Source: Apostichopus japonicus (lineage: Eukaryota > Echinodermata > Holothuroidea > Aspidochirotida > Stichopodidae). From it: DNA of 64,000 nt. A program made the translations under genes and the position numbers. The stretch's first letter is position 1, and each line of letters starts with the position of its first letter. A model generated the notes under the pieces. It was not told the origin of the DNA. It did no database searches and saw only the letters and a program-made list of their open reading frames with translations. The stretch covers positions 1,157,714 to 1,221,713 of the forward strand of contig NC_092567.1 in the NCBI RefSeq assembly GCF_037975245.1, in the 5' to 3' direction. This document shows, in pieces, positions 26,401 through 36,177 of the stretch.

Positions 26401-28317
26401 TTTATTGACACAAAGTCAAAGGTTGGTGTATAATGGTTTACTTTTATGATTAAACATTAAACCTTTCCAGCTGTACCCTTTGATCAGTTTTCAGGTTTCA
26501 TGAACCGATATTCTTCTTTTAGTCTTGTAATATAATAAATTTCAGATTTTAAAATTCTAACACCATGTTCTATGATTGGAAGGGGTGGGGAGGGGATGCA
26601 ATAGCATATGTCTCACTTTTAAAGACACCATTATTGTGCTTTGATGTTTCAGAGGCATACTTCACAAATGGAATGTTCATTTGCTCCTTATACTTCAGTG
26701 CTTGTAATAGTCATGCCATAAGTGACATTAATGCTCTTATATATAATCATCTCAAGTTAGGATATCTGGGTGTTGCAATGCTTCAGTTTGGATTCCTCAT
26801 AAAAATGTTCAAATTATTGCTTTTAGGTGTTCTAGTTGGAAATGATAGATCGATTATCTCCAGCTATCCTCAGAATTTCTTCAGATTCATCTTGATTCCC
26901 AATCTTGTACCGACTGGGAGGTATTACGAACAGATGTAATGTTCCTTCGCACACAAGCATGAAGACCTGGTCAAATCATGATATGACATTTGTATAAATT
27001 ATAGTGTTTATTTTCTGTAATGGAAATTGGCTTTCGCAAAATGCTGACATTTGTTTCATTGTCAACACTGTAAACATTCTGCCCTGAAATATTAACAGAA
27101 AAACAAGGAGAAGGTAAAACAATGGATCATAGTGACACTAAAACACCACATATTTAATAAATGACGGCTCTCTTCCAACTTCAAGCAAAACAAGAATTTT
27201 TCTTGGCTGTGTGGCCAAGTTGCTCTTTACAGAGATCTCTATTGTGGAAGCCTAACGATGATGGTTGGGGCTAGGCCAACACTGTTCTCTCTCTAACTAT
27301 TCTCTTTCTCACCGTCCTCATGGACTTTCCAGTCTTTTTTCTACTCTCCAACTTTCTGCAAACTCCATTCACAATCGGATCAAGATTTTGACAAAACGAC
27401 GAAATTTTACCTGTAGTGTCTGGATTAAATATTTACAGGGTTACAAATGTTTCTCAAACTTATTTTCTTGCTAGATGATCATCGCAGAACATGAGATATG
27501 TAATATTTCCTGCGTATCGCAATACGAGGAGGACATGGGGACGTTTGCTTACATCACCAGGGACGAGACTTACGATAGAATCTACTGCCATGTGTTCACA
27601 GTCAAAACTGTGGTAAGACCAACTGGATATTAAAATTAATTAATATAGTTTAATTTCCTGGTCTGTGGTCTGCCAAGTGATAAAGCAAGTGGTATAAAGA
27701 AGGAAGTATTTAAACTGCTGTGGATTGCCAATGTTGTACATGACCAGTGCATTCAGATAGATTGATAAGAAACTTTGAGGTAGGAGATTGTATCACTAGA
27801 TATCAGAATAGTTGCAACCTAACAAAATATTTACATTCCCTTTAAAATGTTCTTTGCCACATGCAGCTTTATTTTAACTAGGAATGATGACGACTCAATT
27901 GAGTAAGCTGGATATTTAACAAGATCGACTTAAATTGTAACTTGGCAAGGCTATACTCTCTAATTGCCACATTCAAAGCAATAGAGTGAAAATTAGAGGA
28001 AAAAAATATCCTTATAATGAAAGTTTGCGTGAAAGACCGATACCCTTCATTGCTATCCAGCTATATTTAATTATGTAACAATAATGCCATTGATATTCTT
28101 CGGTAAAACTTTTTTGGGGATACTTTTTTTGCATTGGCATTTTGTGCTTTCTTACTTTTCACCTTTCTTTCTCATATCATGATAGGATCTTGCCTCAGAA
28201 ATCATTCTGACTTTAGGCCAAGCATTTGAACTAGCCTATCAACTGCTCGTCAAGACTCATCCATCTCAACAAGTCCCACAGCTTTCATCTCCAGACTCAG
28301 AGGATACCAAACTATAG
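14297..28317 (+). CDS. ANKS1 (Odin/AIDA-1) orthologue, 3' portion: two SAM domains and a PTB domain
   Basis: Ten exons join with conserved GT-AG borders and consistent phases: 14297-14475, 17234-17327, 18395-18498, 20154-20265, 21258-21406, 22742-22906, 24879-25442, 26263-26421, 27475-27612 and 28186-28317. They give about 597 residues ending in a TAG stop. The order (linker, SAM1, SAM2, disordered linker, PTB) and local words such as ADWLDGLGIGQY, MLGHRKRILASL, YLGSTIVKDLQGT and ILTLGQAFELAYQ match vertebrate ANKS1A/ANKS1B. Those proteins are cytoplasmic adaptors: the PTB domain binds NPxY-type tails and the SAM pair binds partner SAM domains, and they act in receptor tyrosine kinase/Eph signalling and at synapses. 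The N-terminal ankyrin repeats are outside the window. Introns contain many repeats but the frame is intact, so the gene appears functional. Identity is strong; A versus B is not meaningful for an invertebrate single orthologue. Confidence 0.93.
14478..14960 (-). mobile_element. 5'-truncated L2/CR1-like LINE, C-terminal piece
   Basis: On the minus strand, residues read TAARIITRSKKFDHITPILR, then LHWLPVSYRINFKIILLTYK and APTLWNSLPLHIKSA, the conserved C-terminal region of L2/CR1-type reverse transcriptase ORFs, ending with a stop at 14552. The 3' UTR contains the TATATAGCGCC motif and ends in a (TAA)n-type tail at 14478-14497. That tail begins within five bases of the upstream ANKS1 exon, directly after its donor. 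The frame of about 134 residues is open, suggesting modest age. Confidence 0.88.
16985..17158 (+). mobile_element. LINE 3' tail with (TCTA)n terminus
   Basis: Sequence ending GAAATGGACAATAAAGTTTC followed by TATCTATCTATCTA looks like a non-LTR retrotransposon 3' end with a microsatellite tail. No coding part remains; the left border is uncertain. Confidence 0.5.
17234..17327 (+). CDS. ANKS1 exon: helix preceding SAM1
   Basis: A 94-nt exon bounded by TTTCAG and G|GTGAGAG. It encodes IESIMASFGAGLVRESVYVR and a short continuation. Vertebrate ANKS1 has a closely similar I-x-x-I-M-x-S-F segment just before SAM1. It starts in phase 0 and ends with one base that completes a Gly codon in the next exon. 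Confidence 0.9.
18065..18299. repeat. 49-bp near-perfect inverted repeat around a 137-bp loop
   Basis: Arms 18065-18113 and 18251-18299 are complementary at 47 of 49 positions. Left arm contains CAACCTTAGCACCTCATTCT; right arm contains AGAATGAGGTGCTAAGGTTG. The structure sits about 95 bp before the SAM1 exon, inside the transcribed strand. The right arm ends in ACAGGTAAG, a strong donor-like word. It could be a palindromic MITE or a foldable intronic hairpin; no target duplication was recognised. Confidence 0.85.
18395..18498 (+). CDS. ANKS1 exon: SAM1, first half
   Basis: A 104-nt exon between TTCTCAG and TTG|GTGAGA. It encodes the start of SAM domain 1: TVADWLDGLGIGQYLYTLIA then NGFDNLNFL. 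The W-L-x-x-L-x-L-x-x-Y pattern is the SAM hallmark. It ends in phase 0. Confidence 0.93.
19690..19965. repeat. Two diverged copies of an about 145-bp unit carrying DR1-like sites
   Basis: Both copies share TGGACACAATGTT, CACCAG-AAGTGA-GGTCAAAG, GGGGTCAC and CTTCAAAATG-ATCTCCTC words. The first contains AGGTCAAAGTCCA (19750-19762), the second GGGTCAAAGGTCA (19885-19897). These are direct repeats of the nuclear-receptor half-site with one-base spacing (DR1), the form bound by HNF4/RXR-type receptors. Whether they are used is unknown. Confidence 0.7.
20154..20265 (+). CDS. ANKS1 exon: SAM1, second half
   Basis: A 112-nt exon between ATTACAG and TTG|GTGAGC. It encodes GNGIMEDQDLKEIGIQDECH followed by an Arg-Lys-Leu helix ending in PKMKSI. 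The M-x-x-x-D-L-K-x-I-G-I motif is typical of the third and fourth SAM helices. Confidence 0.95.
20570..21165. repeat. Diverged direct duplication of about 200 bp
   Basis: 20574-20785 and 20960-21160 align with many shared words, for example AAATTGTACCTAT, CATTTGAGGACATATA, CAATACTGTCCCCAAACAAA and GATCAGAAGTTGTGTCAATG. The copies differ at perhaps one base in eight by eye and are about 390 bp apart. Intronic; no function seen. Confidence 0.85.
21258..21406 (+). CDS. ANKS1 exon: SAM2, first part
   Basis: A 149-nt exon between TTATCAG and AAT|GTAAGA. It encodes SSITEWLRSLVLSDYIQNFT and continues to KVRGLWDVEMEN, the first helices of SAM domain 2. The exon keeps phase 1 in, phase 0 out, matching its neighbours. 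Confidence 0.94.
21481..22038. mobile_element. Non-autonomous hAT element, 558 bp, with perfect 8-bp target duplication
   Basis: The 8-bp duplication ATTTAAAG lies at 21473-21480 and 22039-22046. The left end reads CAGTGGTTCCCTAACT; the right end reverse-complemented reads CAGGGTTCCCTAACT. CAG termini and 8-bp targets are hallmarks of the hAT superfamily. The interior has no long frame and contains a copy of the GAAGAAG...CGAAACGTC repeat at 21590-21645. It lies 74 bp after an ANKS1 exon, in the intron. Confidence 0.92.
21590..21645 (-). repeat. Hairpin repeat (GAAGAAG-stem-CGAAACGTC), copy 1
   Basis: On the minus strand: CTTGAAGAA, then a perfect 6-bp stem GATCCT-GCT-AGGATC, then GAAACGTCAGGCCAACTTAC. 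The same repeat recurs at 25580-25695, 31624-31780 and 56665-56770. This copy is nested in a hAT element. The layout resembles the stem II and GAAA core of hammerhead ribozymes known from Penelope-like elements, but the other core strand reads UUGAAGA rather than CUGANGA. Confidence 0.6.
22742..22906 (+). CDS. ANKS1 exon: end of SAM2 and Ser-rich linker
   Basis: A 165-nt exon (55 codons, phase 0 both sides) after CTTGCAG. It encodes VLEIHMLGHRKRILASLGDW, the conserved last helix of SAM2, followed by a Ser/Thr-rich tail ending SRSALDL before donor CTG|GTATGT. The last 20 bases and the donor are copied twice downstream in a 120-bp tandem repeat. Confidence 0.92.
22887..23247 (+). repeat. 120-bp tandem repeat, 3 copies, spanning an exon end and its splice donor
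   Basis: Copies begin AGCAGAAGTGCATTAGATCT at 22887, 23007 and 23127. The first copy is the real exon end plus donor GTATGT. In the second copy the same 19-nt tail is preceded by CTCCTTTCAG, which is acceptor-like, and keeps the GTATGT donor. In the third the donor is mutated to TTATGT. Copies differ by only a few bases, so the duplication is recent. The run stays open in one frame to 23496, which is coincidental read-through. Confidence 0.95.
23905..24065. repeat. Short tandem repeat, about 75-bp unit, 2-3 copies
   Basis: Repeated words CTACAACATAGGTTTGTT and GTGAGCAGTGGAGAATGAAA occur at 23914/23978 and 23945/24013, with a partial third copy near 24038. Intronic, no function seen. Confidence 0.75.
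24879..25442 (+). CDS. ANKS1 exon: long disordered linker and start of PTB
   Basis: A 564-nt exon (188 codons) between TTCTTCAG and TCA|GTAAGT. It begins TLDLDTKRRGEGLVRANSSS and is rich in Ser, Thr, Lys and Asp, with a basic run DDKKKMKKSGLRR that could act as a nuclear localisation signal, a feature reported for AIDA-1. It ends WMHRPEDLVKGCCNYTAS, matching the segment that leads into the PTB domain in vertebrate ANKS1 (W-x-H-x-P-E-x-L). Function of the linker is unknown; phospho-site rich composition is suggestive. Confidence 0.92.
25580..25695 (-). repeat. Hairpin repeat (GAAGAAG...), copy 2, decayed
   Basis: The minus strand carries CTTTGAAGAA, the stem GATCCT-GCT-AGGATT and a damaged AAAATGTCAGGCCAACTTAC. 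The CpG positions of the CGAAACG core have changed, as expected from deamination. Homology to copy 3 continues through ACACATTCTCTTACACAGGC and AAGCAGTT words. Intronic in ANKS1. Confidence 0.6.
25770..26000 (+). repeat. Polypurine (GA-rich) tract with a G15 run
   Basis: About 230 bases are overwhelmingly purine on the plus strand, ending in a run of about 15 G near 25967-25981. Such tracts can form triplex or G-rich structures. Open frames on the minus strand here are Ser/Leu/Pro-rich artefacts. Confidence 0.7.
26263..26421 (+). CDS. ANKS1 exon: PTB domain, first part
   Basis: A 159-nt exon (53 codons) after TTTCACAG. It encodes YLGSTIVKDLQGTDSTRSSC and then KVPTITLSISYAGVKFIDTKSK. The YLGS start and the I-x-L-x-I-x-x-x-G-V-K-F-x-D strand are classic PTB features and match ANKS1. 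The donor is AAG|GTTGGT, weaker than the others. Frame continuity with the next exon supports it. Confidence 0.93.
27475..27612 (+). CDS. ANKS1 exon: PTB domain, middle
   Basis: A 138-nt exon between TTGCTAG and GTG|GTAAGA. It encodes MIIAEHEICNISCVSQYEED, then TFAYITRDETYDRIYCHVF. The H-x-I-x-x-I-S-x-x-x-Q-x-x-x-x-x-x-T-F-A-Y-I pattern is the PTB core that contacts the peptide ligand. Confidence 0.95.
28186..28317 (+). CDS. ANKS1 terminal exon: PTB C-terminal helix and stop
   Basis: The exon starts after CATGATAG and encodes DLASEIILTLGQAFELAYQL, the amphipathic C-terminal helix of the PTB domain, then a short Ser/Pro-rich tail ending in Lys-Leu and a TAG stop at 28315-28317. There is no C-terminal PDZ ligand that I can identify with confidence. 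Confidence 0.95.
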   Translation, partial: DLASEIILTLGQAFELAYQLLVKTHPSQQVPQLSSPDSEDTKL

Positions 28318-29009
28318 TCAAGGTTACTTCCTGCTAAAGTGCCTTCATCACCCATCAGTGTCTGGTGGGTGTCATCTCACAAACAACTGTTCTTCCAGTA
28401 AGGTGCCTTTATCGGTGTGTCCCTTTCTTTTCACTTGTTTTTCACGCCTTGTTAAAGCAACATAGACATAACACTGTCCTATGGGAGATGAATTCATGTT
28501 CATTGGTCGGAACTGAGAAGCAAAGGAACAGAACACAAGAAACTTTATGAGCAGATCTGGTTGCTATGCAAGCCATTTTGAGTCCTCCTTGTTTTGGGAT
28601 CCTTATGCTACTGCTTTGTCGTACGTGTCATTAAAATGGCAGTGTCATGACTATCATTGAAAAGTTATCTGGATCTTAGTAGACCTAAGGTATGCAAAAA
28701 GGAAGCCCTTGCAGATGCTACTTCACAAAAACGGGATCTGAAAAGAAACCAGAATCCATTCTTCAACATTGAAAAGAATCATGTCAACCGTTACGGCCCA
28801 TCATGAGGCGCAAACTGTTGTCTGCTTGTGAGAGTCTCTTGCAGTTTGTTTAATTAAGAGCGGTTGAAATCCTTCATTGTTTACTCTGAGTAATCATCTG
28901 ATTGGTACATCTTTCGTCTAGAAATTTATTTTTGAAGTCAATAAAAATGCACACTTGTATTCTCATCTACTTGCTGTTTATAACAAGTCTAAAAACTTCT
29001 TTGTCTCTT

Positions 29010-29210
29010 GGTGACAAACTCTTTATCCCTACTGGTGAGCTAATCTCACCGCTTAATACAAGTCTAATAGCCCCTTTAATCTGCTGATTACAACATCTTT
29101 ATCCCTACTGGTGAGCTAATCTCCCCGCTTAATACAAGCATGAAAGTCCCATCAATCTGCTGGTGACAAACTCTGTATCCCTACTGGTAAGCTAATAGTT
29201 TAATATAGTT
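29010..29210. repeat. 76-bp tandem repeat, about 2.5 copies
   Basis: CTTTATCCCTACTGGTGAGC recurs at 29021, 29097 and, as CTGTATCCCTACTGGTAAGC, at 29173. Units also share CGCTTAATACAAG and CAATCTGCTG words. It would fall in a long ANKS1 3' UTR if the distal poly(A) site is used. Confidence 0.88.
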
Positions 29211-30708
29211 GAATAATTAGATCCATATTCATCCTTCATATCTGTTCCAAGACGTATTTTTGACCCAAGTTATATATAAAATATCATAGTGTCCTTTAGT
29301 CAGATTCCCTGCCACTTGCAGTAGTACATATCTTGTCACAATGTGGTCACACAGATTTGTTGCGACTGGCAGGTCTTGAAAACTTCCATGTTAAGTATTA
29401 TCATTTGGAATCCCATTAGTTAATTGTAATATATTGTATAAGTTAAATAATGTTGAGATGTATTATGTCTTTTGTTTGTTTTGGATACTGTTGCAGCTCC
29501 TTGTCATTTGTTGGAAATCATCATATTATTTTCATTTACTTACAAGGCATTGTAATTTAAGAGTAATTTTTTATCTTCTCACTTGAATTATGCAATTGGG
29601 AAACTCTTCTATTATTGGAACTTTGATAAAGAACATGGATATTATTTGACCACATAAGTTTCTTTAAATATCACATTTTTTGGGGTCATTCCCCATTGTT
29701 AAGTATGAAATCGAAGTTCTGACTCATTTGACATGTGAAACTATCTATTTTGCTCTGAACTGTGGAACAGTGTGACAAAATTTAGATAGCGAATATACAT
29801 CTAAATAAGCTAGAAAACGTAACGAATATTGTACAAGTATCGGTGCTTACATTTCTCATGGTTTGTAAGTCTTGTGAACAAGACTTTAAATGTATTTCCA
29901 AGTATTTCTGAATTTTCAAGAAGAGTTTGATAATGTAAAGATACTAAATGGATTGTAGTGCTTGTTCTCTTCTACAAGCATACTTCTATTAAAGTGACTT
30001 GTGTGCATATTCATAAATGGTTGTTACATGCCTTGCTATATTTTTATACCCATTTGTATTCACTCCTGTGTATGAAATGTTTAAAAAAAAAATTACCTTT
30101 TTTTTTTTTGTAGGAAGCTCATTTTAATATTACATGACCAGTTTGTTTTGCCACTATTAAAACTCCATCATTATGCTAGAAATGACCTCTGGCCTAGAAA
30201 TATGCTAGAAATGACCTCAATGGTTTAATACACATTGTATTAAAAGGATACTGTAGATGACATTTTTAATACTAGACCGTGGCATTATATATGCCTCATA
30301 TAAAGATAGGGCACAACTTTGTTAAAGAGATGCAGCAACACATACTTTTTTTTGTAAGACAGCAGGGATATTTTACTCTTTTTTTTTAGTTGAACACTGT
30401 GCAGAATGTTATGATGTATATGTTAAATGCTTCTGGCACCTTGTAGCACAACCCTTATTTATTTTGTAGTTATTTATTTTCAGTATGTCGTGCAGCATAG
30501 CTCAAACGTTGACAGTTCTTTGTATCTTATGTTCAGAAAAGTGCACAAACTTCTGATTTGATCCATAAATGAGATCAGTTTGAATTCTGCTCTACAACAG
30601 GGTTCAATTATTACAGAATCACATTTTTTTTTAAATATGCTTATTTTGCCATAATCTTGTCCTGGTTTAGTTTAGGTCTACATACTTTTCTTTTTGCAAG
30701 CTTTCACA

Positions 30709-30785
30709 TGGGCCGTATAGCTCACTTGGTTTTAAGTTCAGGACTGGTAACGGTCAATTTTCTGGTTTGAATCACGATCATGCCA
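30709..30785 (+). repeat. tRNA-like relic (possible SINE head)
   Basis: GGGCCGTATAGCTCACTTGG resembles a tRNA 5' acceptor and A box, and CTGGTTTGAATCACGATC resembles a decayed B box. The acceptor stem does not close well, so this is not a working tRNA gene. A degenerate SINE head is more likely. Confidence 0.35.
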
Positions 30786-31623
30786 AAAGCATTGCTCTTT
30801 CAAAAGTTTTGATTAAACGAAAGTTCAACATCAAAATTGGGTTAAAGTAAACTATCTTACAGCATTTGTGAGTTAACCTTTCACAAACATGCATTGATTC
30901 ATTGAACACGAATGTGTTATTGCTGTAGGCAAATTATTAATTTGAAAATGGATGGAACACATCATGAGGATATAAAGAACAGTTTACTTCATACCGATCG
31001 GCAAATTTGTTTGCTAGTGTCAGTTGTGTTATCGAGTTAAGATTTGCCTTGGAAAATATGTTTTAGTTGGTCTTAAAATTTGTGTCCAGTATCTGGAAAG
31101 TTAGTATGAATAGAATTTAAAATTCATTAGAAATGTTATGCAAGCTGGACTTGCCATTATTATTTAGGTGAATTTCTGTTTGTTTTGTACAGCCTGTTAG
31201 AAAAGATGTAGAAATAATATAGTTAAGCACAAAACAAGTTTTGCTACTGGTGAAATTATTATTCTAGTTTCCGGAATGTCAAAATGTCAAATTAACGACT
31301 TTTTTAATATAGTACAATATAGGAGGATTGAATTATAGCCATGTATAATATATTTTGACAGTGTTGCAGGTATTGAGTGTCATTAGTTATGACTGTATTG
31401 TAGGCTAGATTACTGTATAGTACACCTGCAGTGGTCGAATACTATGTAAACAATGGTACTGCTCACTTTACATCCTGTTCTTTGTTTAAGAGCTGTTTAT
31501 TGTTGAACACAGTTCATTGTAATCATACATGAGTGTGCTACAACTATTCACTTTTAGAGACTTGCAGCTGGCCACTAGTTGGTTGACACTGTTTATTGTT
31601 TAATACTGTTCATTCCTAAACAG

Positions 31624-31780
31624 AGTTAATTGTTAAACAATATTCATTGTTTGAATGTGTTAGGTCTGCTAAGTTAAATCATTTTAGCCTTTGAAGAAGA
31701 TACTGTTAGGATCGAAACGTCAGGCCAACTTACTTTTACACATTCTCTTACACAGGCGCTTTAGTGGATAAGCAGTTAGT
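31624..31780 (+). repeat. Hairpin repeat (GAAGAAG...CGAAACGTC), copy 3
   Basis: Plus strand: CCTTTGAAGAAGATACTGTT, then AGGATCGAAACGTCAGGCC and AACTTACTTTTACACATTC. Downstream homology to copy 2 (minus strand of 25580-25695) extends through CTTACACAGGCGCTTTAG to the AAGCAGTTAG word. Upstream, GTTTGAATGTGTT (from 31651) is shared with the copy at 56665-56770. The unit is therefore a dispersed repeat longer than the hairpin alone. Confidence 0.65.
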
Positions 31781-32689
31781 AAATGTATTCAATATGAAAT
31801 ACTACAGATTAATAGCTAGATTGGATACCTTCTTTTGGGTTCCTAGTACCTACATTAGTATCATTTACATCTACCAGGTTTCATGATGTTCTCCTGTTTA
31901 ATGATATTGTCACTGGTGTAGAGATGTATTAGTTTGAGTTATTCTCTTCCTGTTGTACTTGCTATTTGCAAATACTGGTGTTGAATCTGTTAGTTATATA
32001 CCCCATTATTCACATCTATATAATGTTTGATACCTGGCTGTACTACTTGTTAATGATTCAACTGTGAATTGATCCTTTTTTTGTGGGAGGGGGGAGGGGA
32101 AGTATCCATTATATTGGTACTATACACCACTTTGTATGTATATATAGATATATACATATATATATATATTGTTGTTACTTTTTCCAGTTACAATTCTTTG
32201 CCAAGTGATGTCACTTATAAAGTAATATAATCATTGGTAGTAATACTTAACTAACCTGTCATTGTAGAATCTAAGTTTATTTTAAGCTATATAACTACAT
32301 TATCGTATTTCAGACAGTTTTGAGATGCATTTGATGTAACTCAACGATAGTTATCTTTCTGTGTTATGTCTCAATGGTCAATTGAGTTTCTCCATGTTAA
32401 CTCACCCATCATTTCCTCTTTGCACATATACACCACATCACGATCAGTGGGAGCAGTCTTCCTTTCGTTCAGTCTCTTATCCGTTTCTTTTCAGTGTAAT
32501 TATGACGATTGCTGCAAATGTTTTGTAATATTTGTACATGTACTTAATGGTTTAGATACTTAAAATAAAGATCTTGATAGTTTTATTGTAAAAATGATAG
32601 AAATTGCTTTCAATAACCAATCGTGGAATGTTATCCTTCATCTTCTTGTAATGTCATTTTTTATTTCTTGCCGTAGGCGAAAAGGATGA

Positions 32690-33010
32690 TTGTGATGACG
32701 CGTGAGTGTGTGTTTGTGAGTAGTGACTCAGGTCAACAGAGGTCAAAATCTGAAAACCATTCAAACACGACGTAAAAAGTACATCTTTGTTGAAGTTCAT
32801 ACTTGGCATGTATCTCCCCTTTGGTGAGTACAAGAACCCTATTGATATTGGTGGAGGTAAATGTCATCTGAGTCGACACAGGTCAAAGTGTAAAATTTCG
32901 GTAAACATAATGATAGAGAAAGTGTTGCCCTCTTGCAGTTCATTTGTGGTATATAGCTCCCCATCGTGAGTGCAGAGATATCCTATTTAACTGGTACATA
33001 TCAATAGTAT
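32690..33010. repeat. Diverged two-copy repeat with GGTCA words
   Basis: Two roughly 140-bp units share TGACTCAGGTCAACAGAGGTCA-like and AGTTCAT...TGTATCTCCCC-like words, at 32728-32825 and 32868-32965. They resemble loosely the GGTCA-bearing repeat at 19690-19965. No gene is seen. Confidence 0.45.
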
Positions 33011-33187
33011 GCGGTCAACAGTGCTAAGTAGGGGTGGTTAACGTCTTACTTGGTACGTATGATTCAGTGTAGCAGGCGCGATTGAAAATACCATTATGAA
33101 GCTTTCTGATTGGTTGATGACCAGACGTGTGTAAAGTTTCCAAACGAATGGTGGGTAAATTTCGTTGCTAAAATGCGCTGGTTATGA

Positions 33188-33530
33188 GTAGTAATAATAA
33201 TAATAATAATCATTTATTCTTATATAGCTCTTTACATCAAAAGAATGATCTCAAAGCAGCTAGCTTCACAGAAACGCATAAAAAATACAACTTAAAAATA
33301 ATACAATCTAAAAAAATTGAATCCTAAGAAGTACAGAAATAAATAACTTAACAATAATTATTAAAAAACAATAAAATTCAGAAATTTAAAACAAAAGCAA
33401 TAAAATATGACAGCAAACAATAAAACTAAAATACTAAACTATTACAGCCGAAGAAATAGCAACAATAAGACTATCAAAACATAAATAGAAATAAATTTCA
33501 ATATAAAACAATCAAAACATGGCAAGATAA
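33188..33530 (-). mobile_element. LINE 3' end relic with (TAA)n tail
   Basis: A (TAATAA)n run at 33191-33208 is followed by ATTTATTCTTATATAGCTCT, the same arrangement as the LINE tails at 14478 and 55307 (simple repeat, then a TATATAGCGC-like motif). The rest to about 33530 is A-rich on the plus strand without a recognisable frame. Confidence 0.45.
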
Positions 33531-34057
33531 ACCCGTACCTTAGTTGGAATGTGTCACACTATGTGTAAAGGGAATGCGCTAGTAGTTTGCCCAGAAGTTT
33601 CCGTTAGAGATTTACTAAAGGAAACTTCAGTGATTTTGCAGTGTGTCAGGTTCCGCGGAACTAGATATGACCGATACGTTAGCGCCTCTCTGTTAAGGTA
33701 GCATACGCCTACTAAAAGCCCCATCGACTACACACTATTTGCTATGAGAGCCTGAAATTTTCGTCACTTTTAAACAGTAGTAAATCATTTTCGTACGCTG
33801 CGCCTGGGAGGTCTAAAGGGGTCTAAAATGTCTTCAATTTTCCCACATTATTCACCACATCTACTTCCATTCATCTTCTTCAACATGCAAACCACAAAAT
33901 AGAACATCCTGGTTGATAACATCGTTCTCCTATTGTATTTTGGTGAACATTCGGGCGAATTGATATAGACTCCAATAGAAGTATGCCACCTTAGGGATTG
34001 GCTTAAAGTATCACACCACAATAAGATCAATGCACGTCCGCCTGAGAGGTTAACTCG

Positions 34058-34730
<673 letters not shown>

Positions 34731-35546
34731 CACATATAACACAAAGCCCAGCCGTCTATATCGTTCGCCATGCTGACTTTGATTATACCGAAATGTAGGG
34801 GAGGCGGCTATACAGAAAGGTTTGGGACCCTGGAGAGCAGGTACTCCGAGTTGAAGGGGAACCAATAGTTAAAGGATGAGTACAGTGGGAGTGGGGTGGG
34901 AGAACAGTTGTCTGAATGTGGAGGAGGCATATCCATATGGTCCAGCCTGGCTACCGTACTGCTGGGGAGGGGTTACTATTCAAATGAAGCCATAAAGCCA
35001 CTATAGACAAATACTTAGTCGATGATAAAGACTGACATACACTGAAAAGTCAAGCTGAGGTAAATCGTTGTCTTCAACATTTTTAGGTCAATTTAAGTCT
35101 ACTAACGTGGTAGCTCCATAAATGATCTTGTGAAAACTTGCTGCATTTGGTAACTGAAAAAGTAATTACCAAGGTACCGATATTGCTGTGTTTTTGTTGA
35201 TGATGCAGGTGCTTGGAAAATAGGTCAAATCATATCACATCTGGAAAACGATATTGGATAGAAGTTCCAAAAATGTATTTCTCTGTAAATTCTTATTATT
35301 ATCAATGGACGTATCGAATTGTCCAAGTGGAAACAGGTATATACGTACTTGCAAATAAAAGTCAAGATGGGAGGAGATGAAATGGTTATACGCCTAACAA
35401 ATGTGACTGTACTGTCATCTTAGTCCCAACAAAATTTGTCATCACCATTACTCGAGTTGAAATCTTCTTTCCTTTCCTAGCAATTGGATATAGCGTAGAC
35501 CTAGTAACTACTGTAGCTATCATACAACGATTACTTTATAGTTATA
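34731..35546. other. No recognisable feature
   Basis: Unique-looking AT-rich sequence between a LINE relic and the left border of the segmental duplication. I see no exon, RNA gene or repeat here. Confidence 0.5.
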
Positions 35547-36177
35547 CATACTTTTACAAGACAATGCCATGTAAATATCAACTTTTGGACTACAATCATA
35601 ACAACTTTTCGCTCCTGAATAGTTCGAAATTTGGTCTTTTGGTAAAGAAAATGACCAGATAATTTCAAGAAAACGCCATGGTATAATAGTCACCGTTTAT
35701 CTAGTACCTTGTAAATATACGGAACTTTCGTCGGGTAATGGGGATATAAATTGAATTTCCGTTAAGAAACACGTTCGATATTTTTTCATTAACTGTACTT
35801 CCTTTCAGAAACGTTATCCAAACGTTATGGCAATAACGTATCTTGTTACAACTATCACGCGACTGGCAGGAAACGTTACATTTTCTTCATGAAAGTGTTA
35901 TTCAATCTCACGTATGATGGATCAGGTTATAACGTCTATCCTAATTACTGTACATGGTGTAAATTGACAGAATTTACCTTTTATACAAATTATGGTATCA
36001 TGGTTTGGCCATTTTGCTTATTCGCTGACCTGTTTGTTGCTTCTTTCAACCTTTCAAGGCTGGAGATTAACTTTGTCGTGGGATATAGCATGAGCAAACT
36101 AAACATGCCGTCATAACTGAAAAAAGAGGGTCGTTGGTTAGTAGACCAGAGAAACTCGAAGGGGCAATATCTAAAGT

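Larger units (their letters stand above)
28318..32640 (+). other. ANKS1 3' UTR and downstream region
   Basis: AT-rich non-coding sequence after the stop. Candidate polyadenylation signals are AATAAA at 28940-28945, about 620 bases past the stop, and AATAAA at 32564-32569, followed by a T-rich stretch. Which one is used cannot be decided from sequence. The region contains a 76-bp tandem repeat, a tRNA-like relic and one copy of the hairpin repeat. No second gene is visible. Confidence 0.5.
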
